Below, piece by piece: positions 43,646-51,690 of a DNA stretch of 64,000 nucleotides (its first letter is position 1; each line of letters opens with the position of its first letter). Below the pieces are notes generated by a model that was given only the letters and a program-made list of their open reading frames with translations, did not search any database and was not told the DNA's origin. The stretch spans positions 1 through 64,000 of the forward strand of contig CAZODI010000017.1 of the NCBI GenBank assembly GCA_964578535.1. The letters are read 5' to 3'. Origin of the DNA: PHBD01 sp964578535 (GTDB lineage Bacteria; Desulfobacterota; Syntrophia; Syntrophales; PHBD01). A program made the translations under genes and the position numbers.

Positions 43646-44983
43646 TCAGGTCACCTCGTAACGGATGGAAGGATTCACCAGCGACCGCGGGATCAGGGTG
43701 GACACCATCGCGACGACCTCCCGGGCCGCCTTCCAGGCTCCCGCTCCCCCCGCCGGTCCGTTCGTGTACAGGGTTTCCACTTCGTTGCCGATGCGGACGG
43801 CCTCGGCCATGCTCTTGGTGCGCCCGGCGACCCGCACCCGGACCTCGTAGGGATCGTGCCCGGCGGAAAGCCTGTCCCGGTGGAGGGAATCGACGCCGAT
43901 GAGGTCGCAGCGGATCTCGTCGAACTGCACGCCCGTGAGCTTCAACCGCTCTGCCACGATCTCCAGGGCCAGCTTCCCGCGGGCGACCGCACCGGGGCCG
44001 CCGTAGCTGATCTGGCCCTCTCCGATCCAGCCGTCGAGGCAGCCGATGGAGACCTTGAGCGATTCGGTTCTCGGCTTTCCCTTTCCGCCGGAGACCTCCA
44101 CCCGGTCCGCCCCGGCCGGGGCCATCCGGACGCCGGTGAAGTCGGCCACCACGTCCGGGGTAACGTAGGACGAGGGATCGTGGATCTCGTAGAGGAGCTG
44201 CTCCTTGCACGTGGCCAGGGTGACCATCCCTCCGGAGCCGGGCACCTTGGTGACGACGAAGACGCCGTCCTCCCGGACCTCGGCGATGGGAAATCCCAGC
44301 CGGGCCAGCCCGGGCACGTCCTTGCGGCCCGGATCGGCGAAATATCCCCCGGTGATCTGGCCCGCGCATTCGAGCAGGTGCCCCATGACGGTGGCCTGGC
44401 CCATCCGGTCCCAGTCGCTCATGTCCCAGCCGAACTCGAAGATCGCCGGGGCAGTGAAAAGCGCCGGGTCCGCCACGCGGCCGGTGATGACGACGTCGGC
44501 CCCGTTCCGGAGAGCCTCGACCAGGCACTCCGCCCCCAGGTACGCGTTGGCGGAGACCATCCGGTCTCGCAGGGCCGCCGACGATTCGCCCGTCTCCTCG
44601 ATGCGGGAATCGCCGGCCCGGATCGCCTCCAGGACGTCGTCGCCCGTCACGGCGGCGATCTTCAGGCCCCCGATGCCCAGCCTGCGGGCGACCTCCCCGA
44701 TTTTCTCCGCCCCGGCGGCGGGGTTGGCCGCGCCCATGTTGGTGACGATCCGGACCCCGTTTTTCCTGCACACGGGGAGGCAGGCCTCCATCCGCGCGGC
44801 CAGGAGCGGGTCGAAGCCCGCCTTTGGATCCTTCATCCGCGCCTGTTGGGCGATGGCGATGGTCCTCTCGGCGAGGCACTCGAAGACGAGGTACCTGATG
44901 CCGCCTTTTTCCGCCAGTTCGACGGCGGGCTCGATCCGGTCTCCCGAATAGCCGGCCCCCGAGCCGATCCGGAGGGTCTTCAT
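43646..44983 (-). CDS. AtuA/DUF1446 family protein
   Basis: A 445-residue protein of the acyclic terpene utilisation AtuA family (RIGSGAGYSGDRIEPAVELAEKG at the start, then NMGAANPAAGAEKIGEVAR and VTGDDVLEAI). ATG 44983 is used as start. In pseudomonads AtuA belongs to citronellol/geraniol breakdown, but homologues with a small partner are spread widely and their reaction is unknown. No other atu genes are nearby. The HMG-CoA lyase at 8386-9342 belongs to a related acyl-CoA pathway but is far away. Confidence 0.85.
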   Translation of the reverse strand: MKTLRIGSGAGYSGDRIEPAVELAEKGGIRYLVFECLAERTIAIAQQARMKDPKAGFDPLLAARMEACLPVCRKNGVRIVTNMGAANPAAGAEKIGEVARRLGIGGLKIAAVTGDDVLEAIRAGDSRIEETGESSAALRDRMVSANAYLGAECLVEALRNGADVVITGRVADPALFTAPAIFEFGWDMSDWDRMGQATVMGHLLECAGQITGGYFADPGRKDVPGLARLGFPIAEVREDGVFVVTKVPGSGGMVTLATCKEQLLYEIHDPSSYVTPDVVADFTGVRMAPAGADRVEVSGGKGKPRTESLKVSIGCLDGWIGEGQISYGGPGAVARGKLALEIVAERLKLTGVQFDEIRCDLIGVDSLHRDRLSAGHDPYEVRVRVAGRTKSMAEAVRIGNEVETLYTNGPAGGAGAWKAAREVVAMVSTLIPRSLVNPSIRYEVT

Positions 44984-45035
44984 GAAGTCCGTCCTTCTCC
45001 CTTCTTCACGGTACAGGCCGCAATGCAACTATGCT

Positions 45036-46064
45036 TTACCGGGTGCGAAATTCCCGGAGTCTTGTGTGATCAACCATGCGATCCAGTGTTTTCAGTGTGA
45101 AGATTTTCCCCTGGGTCGACTCGATCAGCCTTCTCATGTCTTCCCGCCTCTCGCCGAAACCTCTCCCTCCAATACAGGCGACGACTTCATATTTCTGCTT
45201 TGGTGACATTCCCTGATCGTAACTGAGCGTTACCAGGCGGAGAATACGGGTCACCTTGTCCCGTGCGGTTCCATCGTCCTCCGTAATCTTTGCTTCGATC
45301 ACAACCTGGGGATTGAACTCGCTGGGAATGATGAAATCGGGCGTCTGATCGAACCCTTCGATTTTCTCGGCCCGTTTCGTTTTTCGATAACTGAGGCCTG
45401 CCCGGGTCAGAACATCCTCGATGGCCGATTCGAGACTGTCGCCGATCAGTTCACTCACGGAATCCCGGTGACCGGCAAATGGCCTTCCAAGGAACCGTTC
45501 GTAAAGAAGCATGGCGTACGGTGATCCCAAGGAGGCAAGATGGCGGATACTGTCCAGGCCGTGTTTTGTGTCGGCCTTGTCTAATCTGTGAATCTGATCC
45601 GGCTGTACCGTGGGTCCCCCCTCGCAGAGCAGGACGCAGGCGGTTTTCACCAGTGCATCGAGCCTTGCTGCAACAGCACTGGATGGTTTCAGGGACTTTC
45701 CCGGATTCATGCGGACCCTGCGGTCGAGGGTCCTGGCATATCCCTGGGACACCGTGACGTCTGTGCGCCGGGTTGTGACGTATCCCCATTCGGAAGGCGT
45801 AAATCCCAGCATGGCCCTGAGAACAACGAAAGAAATCGGCAGTTCCGTGATAACCGGAAGGATCTTTTCCGCTTTCAGATCGGTGAATCCGGCCGTTGCC
45901 GCTTTGAGTGCCTCGTACCCTTTTTCGAAAACGGGGTACTCAATGAAGCCCTCCCCCTTGGGCATGACCATGAACTCCGATTCCAGGCAGGAAAAGACCG
46001 CGTCGATGTATTGATTCGGTTCGGCCAGGATTTCGTCAATCGTGGCTTCAAAAGGATATTTCAT
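45036..46064 (-). CDS. PD-(D/E)xK nuclease-fold protein, likely restriction endonuclease partner
   Basis: A 342-residue protein that I do not recognise as a named family. The C-terminal third has the full pattern of a PD-(D/E)xK nuclease: Glu212 in a helix (DSLESAIEDVLTRAGLSY), then PD at 242-243 (TPDFIIPS) and E257/K259 in VVIEAKITEDD. A preceding domain of about 200 residues may recognise DNA. ATG 46064 has GGAGGAGAGG upstream and lies inside the last 17 bases of the methyltransferase gene, so the two are coupled. The pairing suggests a restriction-modification or defence function. Base composition is visibly less GC-rich than the dcw region, consistent with transfer. Confidence 0.8.
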   Translation of the reverse strand: MKYPFEATIDEILAEPNQYIDAVFSCLESEFMVMPKGEGFIEYPVFEKGYEALKAATAGFTDLKAEKILPVITELPISFVVLRAMLGFTPSEWGYVTTRRTDVTVSQGYARTLDRRVRMNPGKSLKPSSAVAARLDALVKTACVLLCEGGPTVQPDQIHRLDKADTKHGLDSIRHLASLGSPYAMLLYERFLGRPFAGHRDSVSELIGDSLESAIEDVLTRAGLSYRKTKRAEKIEGFDQTPDFIIPSEFNPQVVIEAKITEDDGTARDKVTRILRLVTLSYDQGMSPKQKYEVVACIGGRGFGERREDMRRLIESTQGKIFTLKTLDRMVDHTRLREFRTR

Positions 46065-48255
46065 CCTCTCCTCCGTATTCCGAGATGTGTTCGGCAACCA
46101 TCGGTGTCAATGCAAAAGGTCGCTCTGCTCTTTCGATGGTCAGGCACCTTTCCACTTCCAGCCAGCCGCCGAAGTCGAACAGCCGGCGGGCCACTTTTTC
46201 AATCCGGACCGACGTCTCATCGTCCTTCTTCCAGTCCGTTCGAAGATGCCAGACTGCCAGCCGCGTCAGGTGGCCGTAGGCAATGCAGCGAGCGTCTCCA
46301 CTTGAGGGCCTGACGCCCCCCGACTTCAATTTTTCCATGTCTCTCAGGACAAGTTCTGCAACTTCTTCCGGTGATTGCGATATCCATTTTTGGGGAATCC
46401 GCCCTGTCGATCGGCAGACAAAGACCGTGTCGATGATGGAGGAACCGGTTCCCTTGATGTGGATGGAGGCCCCCATCTCCGCCGGACAAGGCAGGGATGC
46501 GGAGCAGGTCAAGCCGGAGTCCAGAATGGCGACGGCAATGGGATAGTAGGCCTTGAGATCGTTGTGGTGATACGTGAAGGCGAGCGGGGCTCCCGGTTTC
46601 AGGGCCTCGGCCATCCGCCGGTAGACGCGGGAAATGCCCTCCGTGAACTGAATCAGGCCCCGTCCCATGCTGACGTTGCCGGTCAATTCATCCCGGTGCC
46701 TGGTTGATCGGACCTGGAAGGCGGAATGATGTTGTCCCGCCAGACGCCGCAGCCAGACGTAACAGAAATCCATCAACTCTGCGTACTGAATGTTGCCGAA
46801 GTAGGGAGGATCGGTCAGGACGGCGTCCAGCGAAGATTCTGGAAGCACCGAAACCGCCGCGTCCCCGCAGATCAGGTTCACGTTTCTGTGTTTTCTTTTG
46901 CCGTTCCCGTTCCAGTGGTCGCCGATCCACTCGTTTCGAACAGGGACGGTCTGTTTCTTCCCTCCCTGATGGCGTACCTCGAAAGGTTGATCGCAATAGG
47001 CTTTGGCCTTTCGGTACTTGTCGATGATGTTGGCCCATCCGCCGCTGCCGATGCAGGTCCGCTTCACCGGATCGACAATCCCAAGCAGGTTCGATTCGCA
47101 CTGGATGAGACCGACCGGGAATCCGTGAACCGAGAAAATGTCCAATGACTTCAACGCCATCGCGTCGTAACGGCAGAGCATATTCTGGTACCGCAGAAGA
47201 TCGGAAAAATTGGTGGCCAGGGCGTTTTTCACCCGTTCGTCCGCGATCGCATCGATCAAGCCGGCGCTGATCTCCAGGCCCAGAAGCTGCCGCTCGTTGA
47301 ACATTTCCCGATAGTGCCGGTACCCCCAGCGGTGGAGACGGTCCGTCTCGACGCCGCCGGGGATTTCATCATCGGGAACGAAGCGGGGGTAGATGCCTTC
47401 CCAGCGCTTCGAAGCGCGATGGACATGCTCAAGATCGTCCCGGTCGGGTTTCTTGAAGAAGCGGCCGGAATGATGCTTCCGGCACTCCGGACAGACGTAT
47501 TCGATGGCGAAAAGCCGGTGCTGCGGCGGGCCGTTCTCTGCATCCGCATACGTGTTGACGGATTGGCAATGAGGGCATTTGCAGCTGTTCCGACCCGCCG
47601 GGCCGCCGCGAGCCAGCGGTGCATGGCAGGAGTGGCATTTGCCCGGATGGCGTCTGTCCTCCGCTTCCGTCAGTTCACCGCATTGTGGACAGACAAGGAC
47701 ATTTTTCGGATGACGGACGTCTTCGGCCAGGAGATACCCGGGAAACAGATCGAACCTTTCCCGGCACTGGCCGCAGGCTCTTGTCTTGACCCAGAGGAAA
47801 TATTTCGCATGGGCGTCGGGCGACCCGCAGAGCGTGCAGCGGGTCCGATAGAGGGGGCCGATCTCCGCCTCCAGGGTGTTCCTCAATGTCGCCGCCGCAT
47901 CGGAATATTTCTTCAGATCGAGGTGCTCGATCTCCCGGTTGACGATCCACCAGGCCATAGGATTGATGTCGTATCCGAGGACGTCGCATCCGGTCCGGTT
48001 GGCTTCCAGGAGCGGGGTGCCGCCGCCCATGAAGGGATCGGCGATGCGGCGTCCGTGGAAGTCGTTTCCTTCATAAAAGCAGTCCTTCAGGGGTTTTGAG
48101 GCAAACTCGGAGAGGAGGAGTCCCCGGAAAAGAGTCCCCGGACGCCGGGCGAACCATTTGTGAACGGCGATCACCGGACGGTAATTCTGCTGGATCTGTT
48201 TCTCCCGGAGGGCGAGGTCGGCGATGAAAGGAATGTCGAAGTCGCGTTCGATCAA
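46048..48255 (-). CDS. DNA methyltransferase with zinc-ribbon insertion (DUF1156-type)
   Basis: A 735-residue protein. The N terminus has VHKWFARRPGTLFRGLLLSE, a hallmark of DUF1156 adenine-specific methylases. The SAM motif is DPFMGGGT (73-80) and catalytic motif IV is DPPY (482-485, TDPPYFGNIQYAEL). Between them lies a long insertion with at least six Cys pairs (C140/C143, C161/C164, C189/C192, C207/C210, C227/C230, C255/C258), which should form several zinc ribbons. A TTG start (48255) with AGGAAGG is used; no better start is visible. It is the first gene of a two-gene cassette with the PD-(D/E)xK protein. Confidence 0.88.
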   Translation of the reverse strand: MIERDFDIPFIADLALREKQIQQNYRPVIAVHKWFARRPGTLFRGLLLSEFASKPLKDCFYEGNDFHGRRIADPFMGGGTPLLEANRTGCDVLGYDINPMAWWIVNREIEHLDLKKYSDAAATLRNTLEAEIGPLYRTRCTLCGSPDAHAKYFLWVKTRACGQCRERFDLFPGYLLAEDVRHPKNVLVCPQCGELTEAEDRRHPGKCHSCHAPLARGGPAGRNSCKCPHCQSVNTYADAENGPPQHRLFAIEYVCPECRKHHSGRFFKKPDRDDLEHVHRASKRWEGIYPRFVPDDEIPGGVETDRLHRWGYRHYREMFNERQLLGLEISAGLIDAIADERVKNALATNFSDLLRYQNMLCRYDAMALKSLDIFSVHGFPVGLIQCESNLLGIVDPVKRTCIGSGGWANIIDKYRKAKAYCDQPFEVRHQGGKKQTVPVRNEWIGDHWNGNGKRKHRNVNLICGDAAVSVLPESSLDAVLTDPPYFGNIQYAELMDFCYVWLRRLAGQHHSAFQVRSTRHRDELTGNVSMGRGLIQFTEGISRVYRRMAEALKPGAPLAFTYHHNDLKAYYPIAVAILDSGLTCSASLPCPAEMGASIHIKGTGSSIIDTVFVCRSTGRIPQKWISQSPEEVAELVLRDMEKLKSGGVRPSSGDARCIAYGHLTRLAVWHLRTDWKKDDETSVRIEKVARRLFDFGGWLEVERCLTIERAERPFALTPMVAEHISEYGGEDEISF

Positions 48256-48396
48256 GGCGTCAACCTTCCTGAAGGATTCGGCATAAATCTTTCCATGCGG
48301 TCACGGTGATGAAAACGGGAGGATTGCTGGAGGCCGACCGCCATGATGTTTACTTGGAAACGGGCAAATCGTCAAACGGTTATCCCGGCCTCCGTC

Positions 48397-49752
48397 TCAT
48401 TCCTCCCCGGCTCCCAAAGGTCCGTCCGTCTTCCCGTGGAAGATCGGCAGGGGCAGGTGCCTCCGGCGGGTCTCGCCGTAGAGGAGTGTCCGCTCCCGGA
48501 CGGTGGGGGCGCCCCGCCGGCCCTTGCCCCGCTCCTCGATGAGGTGGGAGCCTCCCAGGTGGAGGGCGTGCTTGCCGTATTTCGCCCCCACCGCATCGGC
48601 CGCCTCGTAGAGCCGCTCGACCCGCTCCGCCCGGAGGGCGTCCTCGAAAAGGGAGTACTGGACCTGGGCGTCCGGCATGAGGTCCAGGAGGATAACACCC
48701 GTGGCCCGGTAGAGGACGTGGCGCTCCCGCAGGCCGCCGAAGGCGTCCCGGAGGACTTCCGACAGCTCCAGGGGATAGGAGGACGGGCGGGTGAGGCGCA
48801 CCTCCGCGGCGGCGAGGGAGAAGTTCTGCCGCTTGAGGAAGAGGACGAGATTCCGGGGCGCCAGGTCGTAGCGCCGGGCCTTGATGCAGGCCGACTCGAG
48901 GTTCCGGAGGAGCTGGGCGAAGAGGTAGTCCGGGTCCGCCGAGGGCGGGGCGAAGGTCTTCGTCTTGCTGATGGAGAAGTAGGTGCTCTTCTCCTCCGCC
49001 GTGACGGGATAGACCGACTCTCCCCGGATCTCCCGCCAGATCTCGACGCCCGGCTTGGTGAGGCGCCGCTTCACCGTCTCCTCGGGGAGGCGGGCGAACT
49101 CCAGGGCCGTCCGGACGCCCATCTTGTTCAGGTAGTTGGTGGTGGCGGGGCCGATGCCCCAGAGCTTCCCCACCGGCAGGTCCTGAAGATAGGAGGCGAT
49201 GGCCCGGCCGGGGATGACGGTGAACCCGTCGGGCTTCCGGTGCTTCGAGGCCGCCTTGGCGAGGACCTTCGTGAGGCTGAGCCCCGCGGAGACGGTGATC
49301 CCCAGCTCTTTGATGATCTCCCTGCGGATCCGGTCCGCGATGGTTTCGTAGGAGGCCCGGAGGGCCCGGCGCATGCCCGTGAGGTCGGCGAAGGCCTCGT
49401 CGATGGAGTACTCCTCCACGTCGGGGGTATAGCGCCGGATGATGTTGAACATCCGACGGGAGAAGAGGCTGTAGGTCTCGTAGTCCGACGGGAGGACGAT
49501 CAGCCCCGGGCAGATCCGCTTCGCCTCCGGGAGGGAGACGCCCCGCTTGATCCCGATCCGCTTGGCGGCGTAGCTGGCGCAGGCCACGATGCCCCGCTCG
49601 CCCCCGGTGATGAGGGTTTTCCCGCGCAGCTCCGGGTGGATGGCCTCCTCGCAGGAGGTGAAGAAGGCGTCCCCGTCGACGTGGAGGATCGCCCGGGGCC
49701 ACGAGGAGAGGCTGAAAAGGATGTCGTCGGTCCTGCCGCCGGGGGGTGCCAC
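48397..49752 (-). CDS. Y-family translesion DNA polymerase (DinB/UmuC type)
   Basis: A 451-residue error-prone polymerase. It has the metal motif AILHVDGDAFFTSCEEA (near 20), YSIDEAFADLTGM with the catalytic Asp-Glu, GLSLTKVLAKAASKHRKP and the HhH region LWGIGPATTNYLNKMG. A little-finger domain follows (KTKTFAPPSADPDYL). The start is taken at GTG 49752, with GAGG eight bases upstream; the frame is open further up but without family similarity. It lies 158 bases downstream of a UmuD-like gene and SOS box, so it is probably damage-induced. Confidence 0.92.
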   Translation of the reverse strand: MAPPGGRTDDILFSLSSWPRAILHVDGDAFFTSCEEAIHPELRGKTLITGGERGIVACASYAAKRIGIKRGVSLPEAKRICPGLIVLPSDYETYSLFSRRMFNIIRRYTPDVEEYSIDEAFADLTGMRRALRASYETIADRIRREIIKELGITVSAGLSLTKVLAKAASKHRKPDGFTVIPGRAIASYLQDLPVGKLWGIGPATTNYLNKMGVRTALEFARLPEETVKRRLTKPGVEIWREIRGESVYPVTAEEKSTYFSISKTKTFAPPSADPDYLFAQLLRNLESACIKARRYDLAPRNLVLFLKRQNFSLAAAEVRLTRPSSYPLELSEVLRDAFGGLRERHVLYRATGVILLDLMPDAQVQYSLFEDALRAERVERLYEAADAVGAKYGKHALHLGGSHLIEERGKGRRGAPTVRERTLLYGETRRRHLPLPIFHGKTDGPLGAGEE

Positions 49753-49843
49753 GGGTCGTACCTCGAAATCGGGAGCGCCGCCGGTTCTCCGGACGGGGCG
49801 GAGAGGGGGGATGCGGCGTTTCTCTCCTCCGCTCCCGGAAAAG

Positions 49844-49890
49844 CCCTTCCCGCCGCGGAGTGGCGGGGGTGGAGCGCCAGGCGGGAAGGG
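49844..49890 (-). terminator. hairpin between the UmuD-like gene and the polymerase gene
   Basis: Perfect 11-base arms (CCCTTCCCGCC at 49844-49854, GGCGGGAAGGG at 49880-49890), followed on the minus strand by CTTTTCC. This is a strong stem with a short T run, so a partial terminator or attenuator that would lower polymerase expression relative to the S24 protein. Confidence 0.5.
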
Positions 49891-49910
49891 CGGGGGAGTC
49901 TTCTTGCGTC

Positions 49911-50495
49911 TTACTTGTGATATTTGCGGACCACCGCCGTCACCACGCCGCCGAGGCGCAGTTCCGAATGCGGGACGACGGGGGAATCCGTCGGGTCGGC
50001 CGTCCGGAGGACGACGCGCCCCCTCTCCCGGCAGAAGTACCGGAGGAGCCACGCCCCGTCCGCCTCCGCCAGGACGACGTCGCCGTGCCTCGGAACCCGT
50101 CCCCGCTCGATGATGACGAGATCCCCCTTCCGGATCCCCTCGCCGGTCATGGAGTCGTCCCTGGCCTGCACGAGGAAGGACGCGTCGGGGAAGGGCACGA
50201 GATACTCGTCGAAGGAGAGGATGTCCCGGAGTTCCTCCTCCGCCGGGGAGGGAAACCCGGCCCGGACCTCTCCCGCCAGGAGAAGCACCCGGCCATGGCC
50301 GGCGGAGGGCACGCCGTTCCGGTCGCCCTCCTTCGGGATCCCCTCCGGGAATCCGGGACGGGAGGGCTCGCCGGGGTGCACCGCCGTGAGGCCCGCCGTT
50401 TCCAGGCAGGAGGGCGGGTGGCGGCCTTCCCGGTGGAAGGCGCCAGGGGGCGGCAATACGGTTCCGGCGGTTCGTCTCTCGTCCATGGCCTCCAT
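49911..50495 (-). CDS. S24 (UmuD/LexA) family protein lacking the usual catalytic lysine
   Basis: A frame of up to 194 residues whose C-terminal half matches UmuD. It has the cleavage-site context VRAGFPSPAEEE (Ala79-Gly80) and the active Ser115 in ARDDSMTGEGIRKGD. At the position of the UmuD lysine (GEFTVKKL) the sequence reads GAWLLRYF, with Arg152 in place of Lys, so self-cleavage may be lost or altered. The first 75 residues are Pro/Gly-rich and are neither a LexA DNA-binding domain nor UmuD-like, so the true start may be ATG 50486 or further downstream. It would partner the polymerase downstream. Confidence 0.78.
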   Translation of the reverse strand: MEAMDERRTAGTVLPPPGAFHREGRHPPSCLETAGLTAVHPGEPSRPGFPEGIPKEGDRNGVPSAGHGRVLLLAGEVRAGFPSPAEEELRDILSFDEYLVPFPDASFLVQARDDSMTGEGIRKGDLVIIERGRVPRHGDVVLAEADGAWLLRYFCRERGRVVLRTADPTDSPVVPHSELRLGGVVTAVVRKYHK

Positions 50496-50521
50496 TTATA
50501 GAACGTTCGTTCTATTGTCAA
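50495..50521 (-). promoter_or_regulatory. SOS-type promoter of the UmuD-like gene
   Basis: On the minus strand, TTGACA (complement of 50516-50521) and TATAAA (complement of 50495-50500) are 15 bases apart. The palindrome GAACGTTCGTTC fills the spacer. The -10 touches the first ATG (50495), which implies a near-leaderless transcript using ATG 50486 or a later start. Confidence 0.6.
50501..50512. promoter_or_regulatory. LexA box GAAC-N4-GTTC
   Basis: GAACGTTCGTTC fits the GAAC-N4-GTTC LexA (SOS) box known from B. subtilis-type systems. It lies in the divergent region between the UmuD-like gene and exonuclease III, inside one promoter and next to the other. Confidence 0.7.
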
Positions 50522-50544
50522 CGGGAAAAAATCTGTGCTATAGA
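50515..50544 (+). promoter_or_regulatory. promoter of exonuclease III
   Basis: TTGTCA (50515-50520), 18 bases, TATAGA (50539-50544). The -35 begins three bases after the LexA box, so LexA binding would probably block it too. Confidence 0.55.
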
Positions 50545-50588
50545 AACCACACTTTTCCTATCCCGGATCTTCCTGAAACAAGAGGAAA

Positions 50589-51374
50589 ATGACCCTGTTC
50601 CGGATCGCCACCTACAACGTCAACTCCATCCGCTCCCGCCTCCACATCCTGCTTCCCTGGATCGAGGCGAACCGCCCCGACGTCCTGTGCCTCCAGGAGA
50701 CCAAGGTGGACGACGCCCGGTTTCCCGCCGGCGATTTCGAGGCCCTGGGCTACCGGGCCGCCTTCCGGGGCGAGAAGCAGTACAACGGCGTGGCGGTCTT
50801 GTCCCTCGAGGAGCCGCGGAGCGTATCCTTCGGCCTCGACGACGGGGGGCCCCGGGACGAGGACCGCCTGATCCGGGCCGACTTCGGGAAGCTCACGGTG
50901 ATCAACGCCTATGTCCCCCAGGGGCGGGATCGGGAAACGCCGCATTTTGCCTATAAGCTTGAATGGTTCCGGCGCTTCCGGGACGGCCTGGAGCGGAGCC
51001 TGTCGCCGGAGAAGCCCCTTGCCTGGGTCGGCGACCTGAATGTCGCGCCGGAGTCCATCGATGTCCACGACCCGAAGCGCCTCCTGGGGCACGTCTGCTT
51101 CTGCCCGGAGGTGTGGGAGGCCTTCCGGGGCGTCACCTCCTGGGGGCTCCTTGACGTCTTCCGGAAGCATCACCCCGGCGAGCCGAAGCAGTTCAGCTTT
51201 TTCGATTACCGGATGCCCAAGGCAACGGAACGGGGGCTGGGCTGGCGGATCGACCACGTCCTGGCCACGGCGCCCCTGGCGGCGAAGTCGGTTCGCTGCG
51301 ACATCGACCTGGGGCCGCGGATGGCCGAGAAGCCGTCGGATCATACGGTGGTCATGGCGGAGTTTAAGTTTTGA
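50589..51374 (+). CDS. xth: exodeoxyribonuclease III
   Basis: A 261-residue AP endonuclease/3'-5' exonuclease of the ExoIII family for base excision repair. It has the N-terminal RIATYNVNSIRSRL, the metal-binding Glu in LCLQETKVDD, GDLNVAPESIDVHDP and the terminal SDHTVVMAEF with the catalytic His. It is divergent from the UmuD-like gene across a LexA box, which suggests damage induction. Confidence 0.94.
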   Translation: MTLFRIATYNVNSIRSRLHILLPWIEANRPDVLCLQETKVDDARFPAGDFEALGYRAAFRGEKQYNGVAVLSLEEPRSVSFGLDDGGPRDEDRLIRADFGKLTVINAYVPQGRDRETPHFAYKLEWFRRFRDGLERSLSPEKPLAWVGDLNVAPESIDVHDPKRLLGHVCFCPEVWEAFRGVTSWGLLDVFRKHHPGEPKQFSFFDYRMPKATERGLGWRIDHVLATAPLAAKSVRCDIDLGPRMAEKPSDHTVVMAEFKF

Positions 51375-51407
51375 CGGCTCTGGGAGGTGTTTTTTCAGGC
51401 GGGCTGT

Positions 51408-51522
51408 CGAAAAAGGGCCGTCTGCGGCGTTCCCCTTGTCCTTCGCCATTCGACGTACCAGGAAGTACGACTTGCGGCTCGGGATTTAGGGCGCCTCGCA
51501 ATCGGCCGGTTTTGAACGGCTC
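51408..51522. repeat. isolated copy of the dispersed palindromic repeat
   Basis: The right half (51463-51520, AAGTACGACTTGCGGCTCGG ... GGTTTTGAACGGC) matches the units at 7221-7520. Its end is the imperfect reverse complement of the left end (51408-51437, GGCTGTCGAAAAAGGGCCG), so the complete element here is about 115 bases and can fold into one hairpin. It lies between exonuclease III and the next genes and may also end transcription. Confidence 0.75.
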
Positions 51523-51540
51523 GCAGGTGGAGAGGAAGCG

Positions 51541-51678
51541 GTGAACCGGATCGTCCGCATCCTGATCGGCGTTGTCCTGGCGCTTTCTTTTGCGCTGGTG
51601 CTCTGGTTCGCCACCAGGCCGTCGGAGGTCCAGAAGGACCCGGCCATGCAGGAAATCATCCGTCCCTTGGGGAGATAA
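51541..51678 (+). CDS. 45-residue single-pass membrane peptide
   Basis: A short frame starting GTG 51541 with GGAGAGG at proper spacing, giving MNRIVRILIGVVLALSFALVLWFATRP and then a polar tail. It has one TM helix (about 5-24) and a small outer or periplasmic segment. It precedes the GAF-domain gene by 12 bases. No known family; the good ribosome site and operon position support it being real. Confidence 0.6.
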   Translation: MNRIVRILIGVVLALSFALVLWFATRPSEVQKDPAMQEIIRPLGR

Positions 51679-51690
51679 CAAGGAGGGAGC

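Noticed and set aside
48256..48396. Possible regulator gene (C protein) before the methyltransferase
   Set aside because: Only 140 bases, no helix-turn-helix frame and no ribosome site.
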